Source: Bacillota bacterium (GTDB lineage: Bacteria; Bacillota; Clostridia; Lachnospirales; Lachnospiraceae). Taken from it: a stretch of 30,712 bases of DNA. The notes under the pieces are model-generated. The model was not told the DNA's origin. It searched no databases and saw only the letters and a list, made by a program, of their open reading frames with translations. The stretch covers positions 1 to 30,712 of the forward strand of contig JAEYOY010000033.1 in the NCBI GenBank assembly GCA_023411215.1, read 5' to 3'. This document shows positions 16,200-23,004 of this stretch, in pieces (the stretch's first letter is position 1; every line of letters starts with the position of its first letter). A program made the translations under genes and the position numbers.

Positions 16200-17525
16200 A
16201 TGAAAAAGAAATTGATGAATACCTTCAGTCTGCGCTGTTTTGCTATATTGCTGATTATGGCCGCAACCTTGGTACTGACAGGAACACAAAGGATTAACGC
16301 TGCGGAACAAAAGAAATCACCTTATCTGATTAAGGTGAACCGTTACCATAATACAATTACGATTTACGAACAGGACAAGGAAGGAGAGTATACAGTTCCG
16401 ATAAAGGCAATTACTTGCTCAGTAGGCTCTTACTCGCGGACGATTAAAGGTACCTTTGCTCTAAAGGAAAAGTATCGATGGAAGGCTTTGATGGGTGATG
16501 TCTGGGGACAGTATTCAACGCGGATTGTAGGTGGAATTCTATTTCACTCTGTGTATTATTATGAGTTCAATAATCCTGCTTCATTGGCAACGGCAGAATA
16601 CAATAAGCTTGGTAAAGCGGCTTCCCATGGATGTATTCGCCTGACTGTCGCCGATGCGAAATGGATCTACGATAATTGCCCCTCCGGTACTCCGGTCGAG
16701 ATTTTTGATGATAAGAGTTCACCAGGTCCTTTAGGAAAGCCGAAAACGCTCAAAATCGATAAAACGGTACGTTGGGATCCTACCGATCCAGATGAACGAA
16801 ACCCGTATCTGTCCACTCTTCCGGAGTTGGTAGGTGTGAAGGGTAAGAATATTGACTGGGGTAAAACCATTGATCCGATGGAAGGAGTAACGGCATTTTC
16901 CTCGTCCGGTATGGAAATTACCGATCAAGTGGTGGTAGAGGGTGAGATAAATCCCTATGTTGCAGGTGAATATAAACTAACTTATATAGTTGAGGATGAG
17001 TTAGGGAGGATAAAAATTAAAACAGCACGATTTAACGTGGGTAAATGTAAGGATGCACCCATGATTATAGGCGTAAGTGATAGAATAGTTGCGAACGCAA
17101 GCCAAATTGATGAGGAATATGCAGTATCGGGTATCAAGATATATGGCGGTGAAAAGAAATTGGATCAAAAGCTGCTTCAGGTGGAAATAGAGAAAAAGAA
17201 TGATGTGGAATATTACATAACCTATGAAGTTGATTTGGGCAAAGAAAATGTAGAAACAGAGCATGCAACCTTCTATGTTGATAATGTTGCACCCATCCTG
17301 ACAGGAATTGCTGATAAAGTTCTTACACCAGAAGTTACATTGACGAAGGAAGAGGCTCTTGCTGATGTTACTGTTATGGATAACTATTCAAGTCTTACGA
17401 TTGATGATGTCCAGGTGACATTGGAACTGACAGAGGAGGGCTACTATCTGGTTACATATACTGTGGAGGATGAAGCAGGTAACATATGTAATGCCCAAGC
17501 AAAATATTATTTCCAGGTAGAATAG
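16200..17525 (+). CDS. Secreted L,D-transpeptidase with Ig-like domains
   Basis: A 441-residue exported cell-wall enzyme. Residues about 1-35 form a signal peptide (KKK start, hydrophobic core, cut near INAAEQ). The YkuD catalytic domain (about 40-185) contains FHSVYYY and SHGCIRL with catalytic Cys145. YkuD enzymes form 3-3 crosslinks in peptidoglycan or attach proteins to it. Three Ig-like (DUF5011-type) modules follow, about 200-282, 283-362 and 363-441, with the recurring YxLTYxVEDExG and FYVDNVAP patterns. No sortase signal or membrane anchor is seen. The start has AAGGAG about 7 bases upstream. It is last in the glycan island, consistent with joint action on the wall. Confidence 0.9.
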   Translation: MKKKLMNTFSLRCFAILLIMAATLVLTGTQRINAAEQKKSPYLIKVNRYHNTITIYEQDKEGEYTVPIKAITCSVGSYSRTIKGTFALKEKYRWKALMGDVWGQYSTRIVGGILFHSVYYYEFNNPASLATAEYNKLGKAASHGCIRLTVADAKWIYDNCPSGTPVEIFDDKSSPGPLGKPKTLKIDKTVRWDPTDPDERNPYLSTLPELVGVKGKNIDWGKTIDPMEGVTAFSSSGMEITDQVVVEGEINPYVAGEYKLTYIVEDELGRIKIKTARFNVGKCKDAPMIIGVSDRIVANASQIDEEYAVSGIKIYGGEKKLDQKLLQVEIEKKNDVEYYITYEVDLGKENVETEHATFYVDNVAPILTGIADKVLTPEVTLTKEEALADVTVMDNYSSLTIDDVQVTLELTEEGYYLVTYTVEDEAGNICNAQAKYYFQVE

Positions 17526-17526
17526 T

Positions 17527-17757
17527 GCAAATAAAGGATTTTTATAAAGCAAAAATCCTTGGGAAGAACTACGAAGTTTGCCCATTGGAGCAAACTCCTT
17601 GTTCTTCCAGGTTCTCAGCATTGGGATGTTAGTGTGAATTATTGAAGCATAATTCGCACTTCCATGTTTGTGCTCGGCGTAACCAAAGTGTAAACCGTCT
17701 CGCATGCGAGACGTTGCACACTTGGCACAAACGAATGCAAAGGGCAGGTATGTAACA
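17527..17757 (+). repeat. Modular palindromic repeat, copy B
   Basis: Begins just after the L,D-transpeptidase stop. Module 1: AAGGATTTTT (17534-17543)/AAAAATCCTT (17551-17560). Module 2: 47-base core 17562-17608, GGAAGAAC/GTTCTTCC, inner stem AGTTTGC/GCAAACT; relative to copy A one C-G pair is replaced by T-A on both sides. A further hairpin, AGTGTGAATTAT/ATAATTCGCACT (near 17631-17660), matches the second hairpin of copy E. Module 3: GTTTGTGC (17666-17673)/GCACAAAC (17725-17732) enclosing the perfect 18-base palindrome at 17696-17713. The tail CAAAGGGCAGGTATGT matches copies A and E. The same orientation as copy A. Confidence 0.87.
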
Positions 17758-17778
17758 CTTTTTTTTGGTGGTTTTTGG

Positions 17779-17807
17779 TTTTCAAACCCTGTTTCCTGTG
17801 TTATAAT
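17779..17807 (+). promoter_or_regulatory. Probable promoter of citrate synthase
   Basis: TTTTCA (17779-17784), 17-base spacer, consensus TATAAT (17802-17807), about 30 bases before the start codon. It begins some 20 bases beyond repeat copy B. Confidence 0.6.
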
Positions 17808-17837
17808 GATAGCACGTATAAGAAAGGAGAAAGAAAT

Positions 17838-19202
17838 ATGAACAAGTATACAGATATAACTCCCGAATTATTGGAACTTGCTGACCTGTGTAAGAAGAAC
17901 ACAGTAATTGACCCCGAATTGTACGCAAAATATGATGTGAAGCGCGGATTACGTGATATCAGTGGTAAAGGCGTATTAACAGGCTTAACAGAAATATGTG
18001 AGATTATCTCTTATTCTCTAGTAGATAATGATTATATTCCCTGTGAAGGTAAGCTTTACTATCGTGGTGTGGACGTAGAAGAAATCATCCAGGGATGTAT
18101 GCAGGAGAATCGGTTTGGTTTCGAGGAAGTGACTTACTTACTACTATTTGGAAAATTGCCAACCAATGAAAAGCTTCATGAATTTACACATCTATTAGAG
18201 GAATATAGGGAATTGCCTCCCAGCTTTGTCCGTGATATCATCATGAAGGCACCAAGTAAGGACATGATGAACACACTGGCAAGAAGTGTATTAACCCTTT
18301 TTTCATATGATGATAAGGCAGATGACGTATCCATAGAGAATGTGCTCAGACAGAGTCTTCAGTTGATTGCGGTATTTCCTTTATTGTCTGTATACGGATA
18401 TCAGGCATCCAGTCATTATCATTTGGGTAAAAGCCTTGTTATCCATCCTCCTAAGGCGGGACTCTCTACAGCGGAAAATATATTATATATGCTCCGTCCA
18501 GATATGAAGTATACTGAACTTGAAGCAAAAATATTGGATATTGCATTGATACTTCATGCAGAGCATGGTGGTGGTAATAACTCCACCTTTACCACCCATG
18601 TGGTTACCTCCTCTGGAACGGATACTTATTCCTCAGTAGCAGCGTCTCTTGGATCATTAAAGGGGCCGAAGCATGGTGGTGCGAACATAAAAGTAATGCA
18701 GATGTTTGATGATATGAAGGAGAATATCAAGGACTGGGCGGATGAAGAGGAGATTAGTGAATATCTTCGTAATCTCTTGAATAAGAATGCTTTTGATAAA
18801 TCTGGCTTAATTTACGGTATGGGACATGCTGTTTACTCTATCTCCGATCCCAGAGCGAACGTATTAAAGAGGTATGTGAGAAGTCTCTCTGAAGAAAAAG
18901 GCTTAATGAAGGAATTCGGCCTATATGAAATGGTTGAACGTTTGGCACCGGAGATTATTGCCAGTGAACGAAAGATGTATAAGGGTGTAAGCGCTAATGT
19001 CGACTTCTATAGTGGGTTCGTATATCACATGCTGGATCTGCCAAAGGAACTATATACTCCAATTTTTGCAATTGCAAGAATAACAGGATGGAGTGCCCAC
19101 CGATTGGAAGAGCTTAATAATGCAGGGAAGATTATTCGTCCGGCATATAAGTCTGTATCAAAGCACAGGTCTTATATTCCGTTGAACGGAAGAGAAGCTT
19201 AA
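17838..19202 (+). CDS. Citrate synthase
   Basis: A 454-residue citrate synthase that condenses acetyl-CoA and oxaloacetate to citrate, in anaerobes usually for glutamate synthesis through a partial TCA branch. Seen: GLTEI, the YRGVDVEEI segment, HAEHGGG (His240 and His243), the GPKHGGAN loop, and GMGHAVY (His330) followed by SDPRA with the catalytic Asp. It has the longer N-terminal region (DPELYAKYDVKRGLRD) found in clostridial-type enzymes. The ATG at 17838 is chosen because GAAAGGAG lies just upstream; the open frame extends to 17775 but runs through the promoter. The gene stands alone, bounded by its own promoter and the terminator at 19361. Confidence 0.95.
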   Translation: MNKYTDITPELLELADLCKKNTVIDPELYAKYDVKRGLRDISGKGVLTGLTEICEIISYSLVDNDYIPCEGKLYYRGVDVEEIIQGCMQENRFGFEEVTYLLLFGKLPTNEKLHEFTHLLEEYRELPPSFVRDIIMKAPSKDMMNTLARSVLTLFSYDDKADDVSIENVLRQSLQLIAVFPLLSVYGYQASSHYHLGKSLVIHPPKAGLSTAENILYMLRPDMKYTELEAKILDIALILHAEHGGGNNSTFTTHVVTSSGTDTYSSVAASLGSLKGPKHGGANIKVMQMFDDMKENIKDWADEEEISEYLRNLLNKNAFDKSGLIYGMGHAVYSISDPRANVLKRYVRSLSEEKGLMKEFGLYEMVERLAPEIIASERKMYKGVSANVDFYSGFVYHMLDLPKELYTPIFAIARITGWSAHRLEELNNAGKIIRPAYKSVSKHRSYIPLNGREA

Positions 19203-19227
19203 AAGAGAACGTAAAATCGTGTTTTGC

Positions 19228-19298
19228 TTCATAACAATAGAAAGTTCGCAAAGCGTGCTTTCTATTGTTCATGAAAAGTGAATTGATTTATCAATTCA
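19228..19298 (+). other. Two hairpins in the citrate synthase 3' region
   Basis: First: AACAATAGAAAG (19233-19244)/CTTTCTATTGTT (19258-19269), extended by TTCAT/ATGAA beyond a bulged C. Second: TGAATTGA (19279-19286)/TCAATTCA (19291-19298). Neither has a T run; they may stabilise the 3' end ahead of the terminator at 19361. Confidence 0.6.
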
Positions 19299-19360
19299 TC
19301 TTGTATATAGAATAAATAACGATACAAAAACTTCATAGTGTTATCGCAAAATTAAAGTGA

Positions 19361-19387
19361 AAGCTTCTGCATTGCAGAGGCTTTTTT
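19361..19387 (+). terminator. Intrinsic terminator after citrate synthase
   Basis: A 10-bp stem, AAGCTTCTGC (19361-19370)/GCAGAGGCTT (19374-19383), with one T-G pair and loop ATT, followed by a run of six T to 19387. Confidence 0.88.
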
Positions 19388-19618
19388 ATTGATTTTATCG
19401 ACCGAATAATTTTTGGTTGAATTTCCTGATTTTACATCGAAAATTGTTATAATAACACGATTATGATTTCTTGTTTTACATATACTATTATCGTAACATC
19501 TTAATGAAACAAGTTGTATATCCTTAATATGTTTCATTAAGCAGTAAACAACAACAGAAATTATTTTGACTTTCACACAAAACGGTGCAAAATCAAAGTA
19601 TGAAATGGAGGAGTTTAT
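19388..19618 (+). promoter_or_regulatory. Upstream region of the SASP gene with dyad
   Basis: An 11-bp perfect inverted repeat lies at 19500-19510 and 19531-19541 (CTTAATGAAAC/GTTTCATTAAG) with a 20-base loop. The string CATCTTA (19497-19503) fits the sigma-G -10 pattern CATNNTA and overlaps its left arm, but no matching -35 is evident. Forespore expression is expected from gene identity; the exact promoter is uncertain. Nothing else is seen here. Confidence 0.4.
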
Positions 19619-19822
19619 ATGTCAAGAAGAAACAGAGCAGAAGTACCTGAAGCACAGGAAGCGTTAGATCGATTTAAATATGAGGTTGCGGGTGAACTTG
19701 GTGTTCCCTTGAAAAAGGGGTATAATGGTGACTTGACTTCCAAACAGAATGGTTCTGTAGGCGGCTATATGGTTAAGAAGATGATACAGGATGCTGAGAA
19801 GAGAATGTCAGGCCAGCAATAA
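19619..19822 (+). CDS. Alpha/beta-type small acid-soluble spore protein
   Basis: A 67-residue SASP that coats and protects forespore DNA, then is degraded at germination. Seen: the GPR-protease region FKYEVAGELGV (cleavage expected after the Glu of YEV), and the C-terminal DNA-binding pattern DLTSKQNGSVGGYMVKKMI. The N-terminus (MSRRNRAEVPEAQEALDRFK) is family-like. GGAGG (19607-19611) lies 7 bases before the ATG. It has its own strong terminator at 19850, so it is a single-gene unit, as usual for ssp genes. It shows that the host forms endospores. Confidence 0.96.
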   Translation: MSRRNRAEVPEAQEALDRFKYEVAGELGVPLKKGYNGDLTSKQNGSVGGYMVKKMIQDAEKRMSGQQ

Positions 19823-19849
19823 TAGCATAATAAATAATGAATAATAACT

Positions 19850-19883
19850 GCGGTTGTCAAATGATTTGACAACCGCTTTTTTT
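19850..19883 (+). terminator. Intrinsic terminator of the SASP gene
   Basis: An 11-bp perfect stem, GCGGTTGTCAA (19850-19860)/TTGACAACCGC (19866-19876), with a 5-base loop and seven T (19877-19883). Confidence 0.95.
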
Positions 19884-19991
19884 GAAAGAGTTTATCTGTA
19901 GCTAGTAAATAAGTATCAGTTAGAAATTAATTTTGGCTTTAAAAATGTATTGAAATCTTCTACTGGATACGATACACTAACTATAAATATG

Positions 19992-20019
19992 TTGACAAAT
20001 AGTTATAATATTATAAAAT
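19992..20019 (+). promoter_or_regulatory. Probable promoter of rsmD-coaD
   Basis: Consensus TTGACA (19992-19997), 16-base spacer, TAAAAT (20014-20019). This lies in the 331-base gap between the SASP and rsmD genes; a further TATAAT-like string is at about 20054-20060. The remaining 20060-20153 shows no clear structure. Confidence 0.5.
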
Positions 20020-20153
20020 AATAATGATAGTTTATGTTCGGTCAGACGGGCATACCTCGGATATAATACAGAGGGTTTATACAGGGATCTATTATATTTT
20101 ATCGGTATATATGTGTATGTATTCGGTATAATGGTCAAAAGTGGGGATAAGGT

Positions 20154-20708
20154 ATGAGAGTAATAGCGGGTAAAGCAAGAAGATTGCAGCTTAAAACACC
20201 GGAAGGCTTTGACACGAGACCAACGACGGATAAAACAAAAGAGACATTGTTTAATATATTAAATCCCTATTTAGCAGATTCGGATTTTTTGGATTTGTTT
20301 TCTGGAAGTGGGGCGATTGGTATTGAAGCGCTATCCAGAGGTGCAAAATATGCTGCTTTCGCCGAGGTTAACAAGGCTGCGCTGGAATGTATCAGAGCCA
20401 ACCTGAAATTTACAAAGCTGGAAGAGTATGCTGAGATTATTCCACATACTGCATTGGAAGCGATTCGTGCATTAGAGATGAAAGGAAAGGTATTCGATGT
20501 AATCTTCATGGATCCTCCTTATAATAATTTATTGGAGAAGGAAGTTTTACTGTCCCTTCAACATTCCAATATTATATATTGCGATACTATAATCGTTGTA
20601 GAGGCATCTTTAATGACAAATTTTGATTATTTGGACGGAAGTAAATTCCGAATATTTAAAAGAAAAGAATATAAGACAAATCAACATGTCTTCATAGAAT
20701 TAAAATAG
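20154..20708 (+). CDS. rsmD: 16S rRNA (guanine(966)-N2)-methyltransferase
   Basis: A 184-residue SAM-dependent methyltransferase that modifies G966 of 16S rRNA. Seen: the start MRVIAGKARRLQLKTP, TRPTTDKTKETLFNIL, SAM motif DLFSGSGAIGIEALSRGA (near 44-61), and catalytic DPPY (120-123). Length is that of RsmD (Bacillus YlbH). The ribosome site is weak (GGGATAAGG). It heads the conserved rsmD-coaD pair, the two genes being 48 bases apart and probably co-transcribed from a promoter near 20000. Confidence 0.95.
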   Translation: MRVIAGKARRLQLKTPEGFDTRPTTDKTKETLFNILNPYLADSDFLDLFSGSGAIGIEALSRGAKYAAFAEVNKAALECIRANLKFTKLEEYAEIIPHTALEAIRALEMKGKVFDVIFMDPPYNNLLEKEVLLSLQHSNIIYCDTIIVVEASLMTNFDYLDGSKFRIFKRKEYKTNQHVFIELK

Positions 20709-20756
20709 TTACAAATATAGAAACATAAGAGTGATTGAGCAGGGAGTGGATGTTAC

Positions 20757-21257
20757 ATGAAAATCGGTATTTATCCCGGCAGCTTTGATCCTATCACCCT
20801 AGGACATCTGGACATTATTGTTCGTGCATCTGGTTTGGTAGATAAGTTGGTTATCGGTGTACTAAGGAACAATGCGAAAAAACCCTTATTCACTGTAGAA
20901 GAAAGAGTTGAATTAATTGAGCAGGTAATAAGGGAGCATACGCAGCTGAAGACAATTGAGGTGGTTGCCTTTGAAGGATTATTAATCGAGTTTGCCAAAC
21001 AGCAGAAAGCAAATATTATAGTAAGAGGCTTGCGGGCAATAACGGATTTTGAATATGAATTGCAAATTGCTCAAACAAACCACAAGCTGGATGCAAGCGT
21101 TGATACAGTATTTTTTACAACAAGCGTAGAATATTCTTACCTCAGCTCCAGCGTAGTGAAGGAGATAGCCAGCTTCGGAGGAGATATCAGTGGATTTGTA
21201 CCCGGGTGTGTTGTTCCGAAAGTTTATGATAAATATAATTCGATAAGGAGCGTTTGA
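20757..21257 (+). CDS. coaD: Phosphopantetheine adenylyltransferase
   Basis: A 166-residue nucleotidyltransferase that adenylates 4'-phosphopantetheine to dephospho-CoA, the penultimate step of coenzyme A synthesis. Seen: PGSFDPITLGH (7-17) with the TxGH nucleotide motif (T14, H17; the usual Asn at 15 is Leu), IIVRGLRAITDFEYE, and TTSVEYSYLSSSVVKEIASFGG. Length is typical. It follows rsmD, the conserved order in Firmicutes, and its stop is one base before the next ATG, suggesting coupled translation with the coiled-coil gene. Confidence 0.97.
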   Translation: MKIGIYPGSFDPITLGHLDIIVRASGLVDKLVIGVLRNNAKKPLFTVEERVELIEQVIREHTQLKTIEVVAFEGLLIEFAKQQKANIIVRGLRAITDFEYELQIAQTNHKLDASVDTVFFTTSVEYSYLSSSVVKEIASFGGDISGFVPGCVVPKVYDKYNSIRSV

Positions 21258-21258
21258 T

Positions 21259-21900
21259 ATGGGAGCAAGCAGAATTGAACAATTAATTGAGGATATTTAT
21301 GAGTTTGTTGAAAGTTGCAGAATGCAACCATTATCAAGCACCAAAGTGATTGTCCCAAAGGATGAGCTTTATGATTTATTGGATGAATTGCGTCTTAGAA
21401 CACCGGATGAGATCAAGCGCTACCAGAAAATTATCGCAAATCGAGATGCAATTATAGCAGACGCAGAAGAGAAATCAGAGAACATACTTCGTCAGACCAG
21501 AGAGAAGGCAAAGGAACTTCTGAATGAACATGAGATAATGCAGCAGGCTTATTATCAGGCAAATGAGATGATTATGCAGGCATCTGAGGAAGCGGATCGT
21601 ATTCGTAGAGAAGCTACCGAGGAATCGGAACAGATACGAACCGGTGCGTTAGTATACTCCAATGATGTACTTACTGAGGTGGAGAGAGTACTGGCGAATG
21701 CTTATGATACCGCTATTTCTCGTTATGATGGATTTATTGGTACTTTAAAGAATAATCTTGAAATTATCAATAATAATAAGCGTGAATTAAACGACCAGTT
21801 ATACCCTCAGGAGAGTGGACAAGCTAGTGTTCAACCGAATGATTATGATGATGGTGATTTTAATTTTGATGAGAATACCTTTATGCCGGAGGAAGGATAG
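21259..21900 (+). CDS. Coiled-coil protein of unknown function
   Basis: A 213-residue mainly helical protein. The N-terminal part (about 1-60: SRIEQLIEDIYEFVESC, KVIVPKDELYDLLDELRLRTP) is followed by a long charged heptad-like stretch (about 65-135) rich in Glu, Ala, Arg and Gln, as in ATP synthase subunit b or DivIVA-like proteins; the tail (about 185-213) is acidic and disordered. No signal peptide, membrane span or nucleotide-binding motif is seen, so the ATPase label sometimes given to similar proteins is not supported here. AAGGAGCG precedes the ATG inside the end of coaD. The one-base gap to coaD implies a shared operon. Its stop abuts the stop of convergent ylbJ. Confidence 0.85.
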   Translation: MGASRIEQLIEDIYEFVESCRMQPLSSTKVIVPKDELYDLLDELRLRTPDEIKRYQKIIANRDAIIADAEEKSENILRQTREKAKELLNEHEIMQQAYYQANEMIMQASEEADRIRREATEESEQIRTGALVYSNDVLTEVERVLANAYDTAISRYDGFIGTLKNNLEIINNNKRELNDQLYPQESGQASVQPNDYDDGDFNFDENTFMPEEG

Positions 21901-22884
21901 TTATAATTTCATCCACGATACATACAAAATTGTAATCGCAATCGAGATTCCAGCGCTCATCAGTTTAACGAGAATATAAGATTTTATTGATAGTCCTTGA
22001 TTACCGAGTACACTTTTGGTTTGGGCAATTCCTGAAAACCCCCCGAAAGTAGTAAGAACGGTTACAAGGACTATTTTAATACTCGTGTCGAGATTGCTTT
22101 TGCAGATCTGACTGATTCCGGTAGTGATTTCAAAAAGCCCCATGGTTAGTGGTTTAACAAAGCCAATATCAGGACCGAGCGTGTGAATGATCTGCGCTAG
22201 GATGGAAAAGAGGATAATATAGCCACCGATTTTGGTAACAACCTCAAAACCATTCATAATTGACTGATCCAATAAGTCAAAGGTAAAACGTAGGGGAGGC
22301 TTCGTAGCCGACAGCTCCATGCTATGCAGCAGGGGTTCTCTTCGTAACTTCGGAACGGTAGCTTTACGGTGCAACAATAAGCGCATCAAAAGCGATCCAA
22401 GAATAGCACTGCTGTATATAATAGCGAATAATGCATATTTAATCTGGGGAAGCTTTAATTGAGTGATTGCAATATATCCGATGATGAACATGGGGCTGGC
22501 ATTGTTACACAAGCCAATCAAGAACTGCCCTTCCTGCTTAGAAATCTTGTGATCACCTATCAGGTCTGCTACAGATTTTGCTCCCATAGGTATTCCCGAT
22601 AGAAAGCCGATGGCAATCGGATAACAACCCTCCGGACTGACACGAAATACCTTGCCAAGGAAGGGGTAAAAAACCTTACTGATCTGCTTTGTGATATTCA
22701 GCCGGACCATCAGATTGGAGAGGATGACACAGGGCAGAAGATTAGGTAATACATTATGGAACCAAAGTAGGAGCCCGGTACTTGCTCCCTGAAAGGTGTC
22801 ATAAGGAAAGATCAGCATGAGCATCAAGAATAGCAGGATAAGACCTTTGATCATATTGTTTTTATTTATGCGATTTTTTAGCAT
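21901..22884 (-). CDS. ylbJ: Sporulation integral membrane protein YlbJ
   Basis: A 327-residue polytopic protein with nucleoside-recognition (Gate) type segments, matching YlbJ, which in Bacillus is made in the mother cell under sigma-E and is needed for spore heat resistance. Seen: LLLWFHNVLPNLLPCVILSNLM, GFLSGIPMGAKSVADLI, LCNNASPMFIIGYIA, and TTFGGFSGIAQTKSVL, with about eight membrane segments. The ATG at 22884 is chosen because AAGGAG sits 4 bases upstream; the frame is open to 22911 but no site precedes that ATG. It faces the opposite way from its neighbours, unlike Bacillus. A sigma-E-like promoter stands at 22919-22947. Confidence 0.92.
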   Translation of the reverse strand: MLKNRINKNNMIKGLILLFLMLMLIFPYDTFQGASTGLLLWFHNVLPNLLPCVILSNLMVRLNITKQISKVFYPFLGKVFRVSPEGCYPIAIGFLSGIPMGAKSVADLIGDHKISKQEGQFLIGLCNNASPMFIIGYIAITQLKLPQIKYALFAIIYSSAILGSLLMRLLLHRKATVPKLRREPLLHSMELSATKPPLRFTFDLLDQSIMNGFEVVTKIGGYIILFSILAQIIHTLGPDIGFVKPLTMGLFEITTGISQICKSNLDTSIKIVLVTVLTTFGGFSGIAQTKSVLGNQGLSIKSYILVKLMSAGISIAITILYVSWMKL

Positions 22885-22918
22885 GTTTCTCCTTGAAGAC
22901 AAGTGTAACATTTAATAT

Positions 22919-22947
22919 AATCTATTGGTAGGCAATTCAAAATATTC
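22919..22947 (-). promoter_or_regulatory. Candidate sigma-E promoter of ylbJ
   Basis: On the minus strand GAATATT (22947-22941), exactly 14 bases, then AATAGATT (22926-22919). This fits the sigma-E pattern kmATATT-N14-CATACAnT apart from the first and fifth positions of the -10. Transcription would start about 25 bases before the ATG. Confidence 0.5.
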
Positions 22948-23004
22948 AAAATATTTCAATATAGACAAGCTGCATTGCAGTCAGAATGAAAAGGAGATGT
23001 TAAT

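Noticed and set aside
17388..17705. 105-codon minus-strand reading frame
   Set aside because: It covers the end of the L,D-transpeptidase antisense and repeat copy B; no ribosome site, composition unlike a gene.
19823..20153. Riboswitch or small RNA before rsmD
   Set aside because: Apart from the SASP terminator and a promoter candidate, no conserved riboswitch pattern or downstream terminator/antiterminator pair is visible.
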